This document shows, piece after piece, positions 13,167 through 14,242 of a stretch of 14,242 bases of DNA. This DNA comes from JAWLCG01 sp041687295. Lineage in GTDB: Bacteria > Planctomycetota > Phycisphaerae > SM23-33 > FEN-1343. The notes beneath the pieces were generated by a model. It did no database searches. It was not told the origin of the DNA and was given only the letters and a program-made list of their open reading frames with translations. The translations under genes were made by a program, and so were the position numbers. Position 1 is the stretch's first letter. The number at the start of each line of letters is the position of its first letter. The stretch lies in the NCBI GenBank assembly GCA_041687295.1, contig JAWLCG010000092.1, forward strand, positions 1 to 14,242, in the 5' to 3' direction.

Positions 13167-13934
13167 ATGAGCGATACGACCGACCGGCCCCGCCCCGACC
13201 ACGCCACGCTGCTGCAGCTCAAGCGATGGAACACGCCGACGATCTACAACGGCTGGGAGCAGATCACCCGCCACGACATCGCGGCCGACGCCTTCAACCT
13301 CGAGGAGACGCGCGACTTCATGCCGCAGATGGGCCCGATGGTCGGCTATGCCGTCACCGTCGTCATCGAGCCGAGCAACCCCGCCCATCGCCCGGCCAAC
13401 CCCGACGCCTGGACGCAGTACCGCCGCTACGTGGCGGCCGTGCCGGGGCCCAAAATCGTCGTCGTGCAGGACCTCGACAAGCCGCGCGTCATCGGCAGCT
13501 TCTGGGGGGAGGTGAACTCCAACGCCCACCGCGCCCTGGGCTGCGTGGGCACCATCGTGGACGGGGCGGTCCGCGACGTCGACGAGATGACCAACGCCGG
13601 CTTCAAGGCCCTCGCCCAGCGGATGTGCGTGGGCCACGCCCACGTCTTCCCGGTGCGGTGGAACTGCGAGGTGGAGGTCTTCGGCCGAACGATCCAGCCC
13701 GGCCAGCTCATCCACGCCGACAAGCACGGCTTCCTGGCCGTGCCGCGCGAGGACGAGGCCGACCTGCTCGAGGCCGCCCGCTTCATGGACGCCAACGAGT
13801 GCAACACCGTCATCCCCGCCAGCCGCGGGGCCGTCGGCCAGCCGCTCGACCAGGTCGTCACCGACCTCGCCGCCGCCGGCCAACGCTTCGCCGCCGCCGC
13901 CAAAGAGAAGTTCGCCCGCCGCGGCGAGTGGTAA
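13167..13934 (+). CDS. RraA-like protein (HMG/CHA aldolase family)
   Basis: A 255-residue member of the RraA/4-hydroxy-4-methyl-2-oxoglutarate aldolase family. The signature is seen as GSFWGEVNSNAHRALG followed by GTIVDGAVRDVDEM. E115, R136 and D137 fit the 'D-x20-R-D' pattern, with Glu in the first position. VGYAVTV (59-65) and HADKHGFLAVP (about 195-205) are other conserved segments. Family members cleave 2-oxo-4-hydroxy acids using a divalent metal, while some act as the RNase E inhibitor RraA; the operon position favours a catabolic role. The ATG at 13167 has SD AAGGAG 5 bases upstream. The longer N-terminus (residues 1-55) is beyond the usual compact RraA length of about 160, as seen in plant-like and planctomycete members. 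It is the last gene of the operon, followed by two hairpins. Confidence 0.9.
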   Translation: MSDTTDRPRPDHATLLQLKRWNTPTIYNGWEQITRHDIAADAFNLEETRDFMPQMGPMVGYAVTVVIEPSNPAHRPANPDAWTQYRRYVAAVPGPKIVVVQDLDKPRVIGSFWGEVNSNAHRALGCVGTIVDGAVRDVDEMTNAGFKALAQRMCVGHAHVFPVRWNCEVEVFGRTIQPGQLIHADKHGFLAVPREDEADLLEAARFMDANECNTVIPASRGAVGQPLDQVVTDLAAAGQRFAAAAKEKFARRGEW

Positions 13935-13935
13935 A

Positions 13936-13979
13936 GCGGGCCCTGGCCCGCCGTCGCGGACGCCCAGCGCCGCCTGGGC
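13936..13979 (+). terminator. Two tandem hairpins after the five-gene operon
   Basis: GCGGGCC/GGCCCGC (13936-13951) begins 2 bases past the TAA of the RraA-like gene. GCCCAG/CTGGGC (13962-13979, 6-base loop) follows. With the family A hairpin at 13985 this makes three stems in a row, a likely strong end to the operon transcript despite the lack of T-runs. Confidence 0.5.
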
Positions 13980-13984
13980 CGTAT

Positions 13985-14015
13985 GGAGTGCGGCGGCAAT
14001 GACGCCGCTTTGGCT
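13985..14015 (+). repeat. Dispersed hairpin repeat, family A, copy 4
   Basis: The 31-base unit in the same orientation as copy 1, 50 bases past the operon's last stop codon. A family B element begins 8 bases later (14024), and the linker (GGTCCTGC) also resembles the flank of copy 2 (GGTCTGTGC). Confidence 0.85.
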
Positions 14016-14023
14016 GGTCCTGC

Positions 14024-14165
14024 GTAGGCTGGGGCGCAGCGTCAGCGAAGCCCCACCTTTGCGGGGCGGCGGCGGCCCTCGAAGGTGGGGCTCGGAACCG
14101 CGCGGTGCGACGTTGGGGACGCCGAGGCGCTCAATCGTGAGCCCGTAGTAGACCGGCCAGCCTAC
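14024..14165. repeat. Family B element pair before the right-edge gene
   Basis: GTAGGCTGG (14024-14032) and CCAGCCTAC (14157-14165) bracket 142 bases. The left element continues GGGCGCAGCGTCAGCGAAGCCCC, with GGGGC pairing with GCCCC. AGCCCCACCTT (14049-14059) and AAGGTGGGGCT (14082-14092) form an additional 11-base inverted repeat. The right part (14093-14156) is diverged. Confidence 0.75.
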
Positions 14166-14174
14166 AATGTTAGG

Positions 14175-14202
14175 TTGTCAGTGGTTCAATGGGCAGTACT
14201 TT
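14175..14202 (+). promoter_or_regulatory. Candidate promoter of the right-edge gene
   Basis: TTGTCA, a 16-base spacer and TACTTT fit a sigma-70-like promoter. The region from 14165 to 14207 is visibly richer in A/T than its surroundings. The box TTGTCAG occurs twice (14175-14181 and 14201-14207). Confidence 0.4.
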
Positions 14203-14218
14203 GTCAGGGGGATGAGCC

Positions 14219-14242
14219 ATGGCGCGGTCGACCAAGAAGTAT
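14219..14242 (+). CDS. Start of a gene leaving the right edge
   Basis: ATG 14219 opens a frame of 8 codons to the window end (MARSTKKY). It is preceded by AGGGGG (14206-14211) with a spacing of 7, and by a plausible promoter: TTGTCA (14175-14180), a 16-base spacer and TACTTT (14197-14202). ATG 14212 in another frame abuts the SD and is less likely. Too little protein is visible to name a family. The basic start is compatible with many things, including a transposase OrfA, but this is not evidence of one. Confidence 0.4.

Larger units (their letters stand above)
8607..13934 (+). other. Five-gene operon: regulator, sialidase-like, FAD oxidoreductase, GH32-like, RraA-like
   Basis: The five plus-strand genes are packed with a 4-base overlap (9308-9311), an 11-base gap (10355-10365), an 11-base overlap (11723-11733) and a 22-base gap (13145-13166), so a single transcript is very likely. 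The operon is bounded upstream by the divergent SIMPL gene and downstream by two hairpins and a repeat cluster. The set fits a glycoside or sugar-acid degradation route with local regulation. No transporter, kinase or sialate lyase is present within the window. Confidence 0.85.

Noticed and set aside
11543..13234. A 563-residue minus-strand open frame opposite the GH32-like and RraA genes
   Set aside because: It spans two real genes in the other direction and has no domain signal; typical GC shadow.
14219..14242. Naming the right-edge gene as a transposase
   Set aside because: Eight residues cannot identify a family; the basic start is only compatible with it.

Overview
The window is about 70% GC, densely coded, and most likely comes from a planctomycete (Planctomycetota, possibly Phycisphaerae or a related lineage). 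The best evidence is two proteins with the planctomycete-type N-terminal motif 'LE(P/S)RL(M/L)LS': a partial one leaving the left edge (MESLEPRLMLSG, then TLREALQAAN) and a complete one at 3930-5255 (VERLESRLLLS). Carbohydrate-active proteins with poorly defined substrates, small FAD_oxidored/RraA-type catabolic genes and GTAGGCTGGG-like dispersed hairpins fit the same picture. I see no rRNA, tRNA, CRISPR or complete insertion sequence.

Layout. 1-228 (-): start of a secreted repeat protein. 440-1309 (+): a putative TIM-barrel, glycosidase-like protein. 1590-3563 (-): a GH36-like or DUF6259-like putative glycoside hydrolase, convergent with the previous gene across a hairpin-rich gap. 3930-5255 (+): secreted PPC-domain protein. 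5487-8478 (-): four minus-strand genes, which read in transcription order are a secreted SIMPL/DUF541 protein, a 45-residue acidic lipoprotein, a class I SAM methyltransferase and an aldo/keto reductase. The first three and the last are spaced by 106-243 bases and may be separate units. 8607-13934 (+): a tight five-gene operon of FCD-type GntR regulator, sialidase-like (BNR) protein, FAD-dependent oxidoreductase, GH32/GH43-like beta-propeller protein and RraA-like aldolase or demethylase. Junctions are 4-base overlap, 11-base gap, 11-base overlap and 22-base gap. At 14219 a new plus-strand gene begins and runs off the window.

The five-gene operon is the most interesting coding unit. Its architecture is that of a substrate-induced sugar or sugar-acid pathway: the regulator is first, two propeller proteins could act on a glycoside, an FAD enzyme could oxidise it, and an RraA-type enzyme could cleave a keto-acid product. 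No classical sialic acid gene (lyase, epimerase, kinase, transporter) is present, and none of the proteins has an obvious signal peptide, so the true substrate is open.

The intergenic regions hold at least two families of dispersed hairpin repeats. Family A begins GGAGTGCGGCG and ends CGCCGCTTTGGCT. It occurs at 1430-1460, as an inverted pair at 6455-6546, and at 13985-14015, each time just 3' of a gene. Family B begins GTAGGCYGGG. It occurs at 427-438 (partial), 3587-3711, 5259-5362 and 14024-14165, and its stems change in a compensatory way between copies. Both look like REP/BIME-type palindromic elements that may also serve as transcription terminators.
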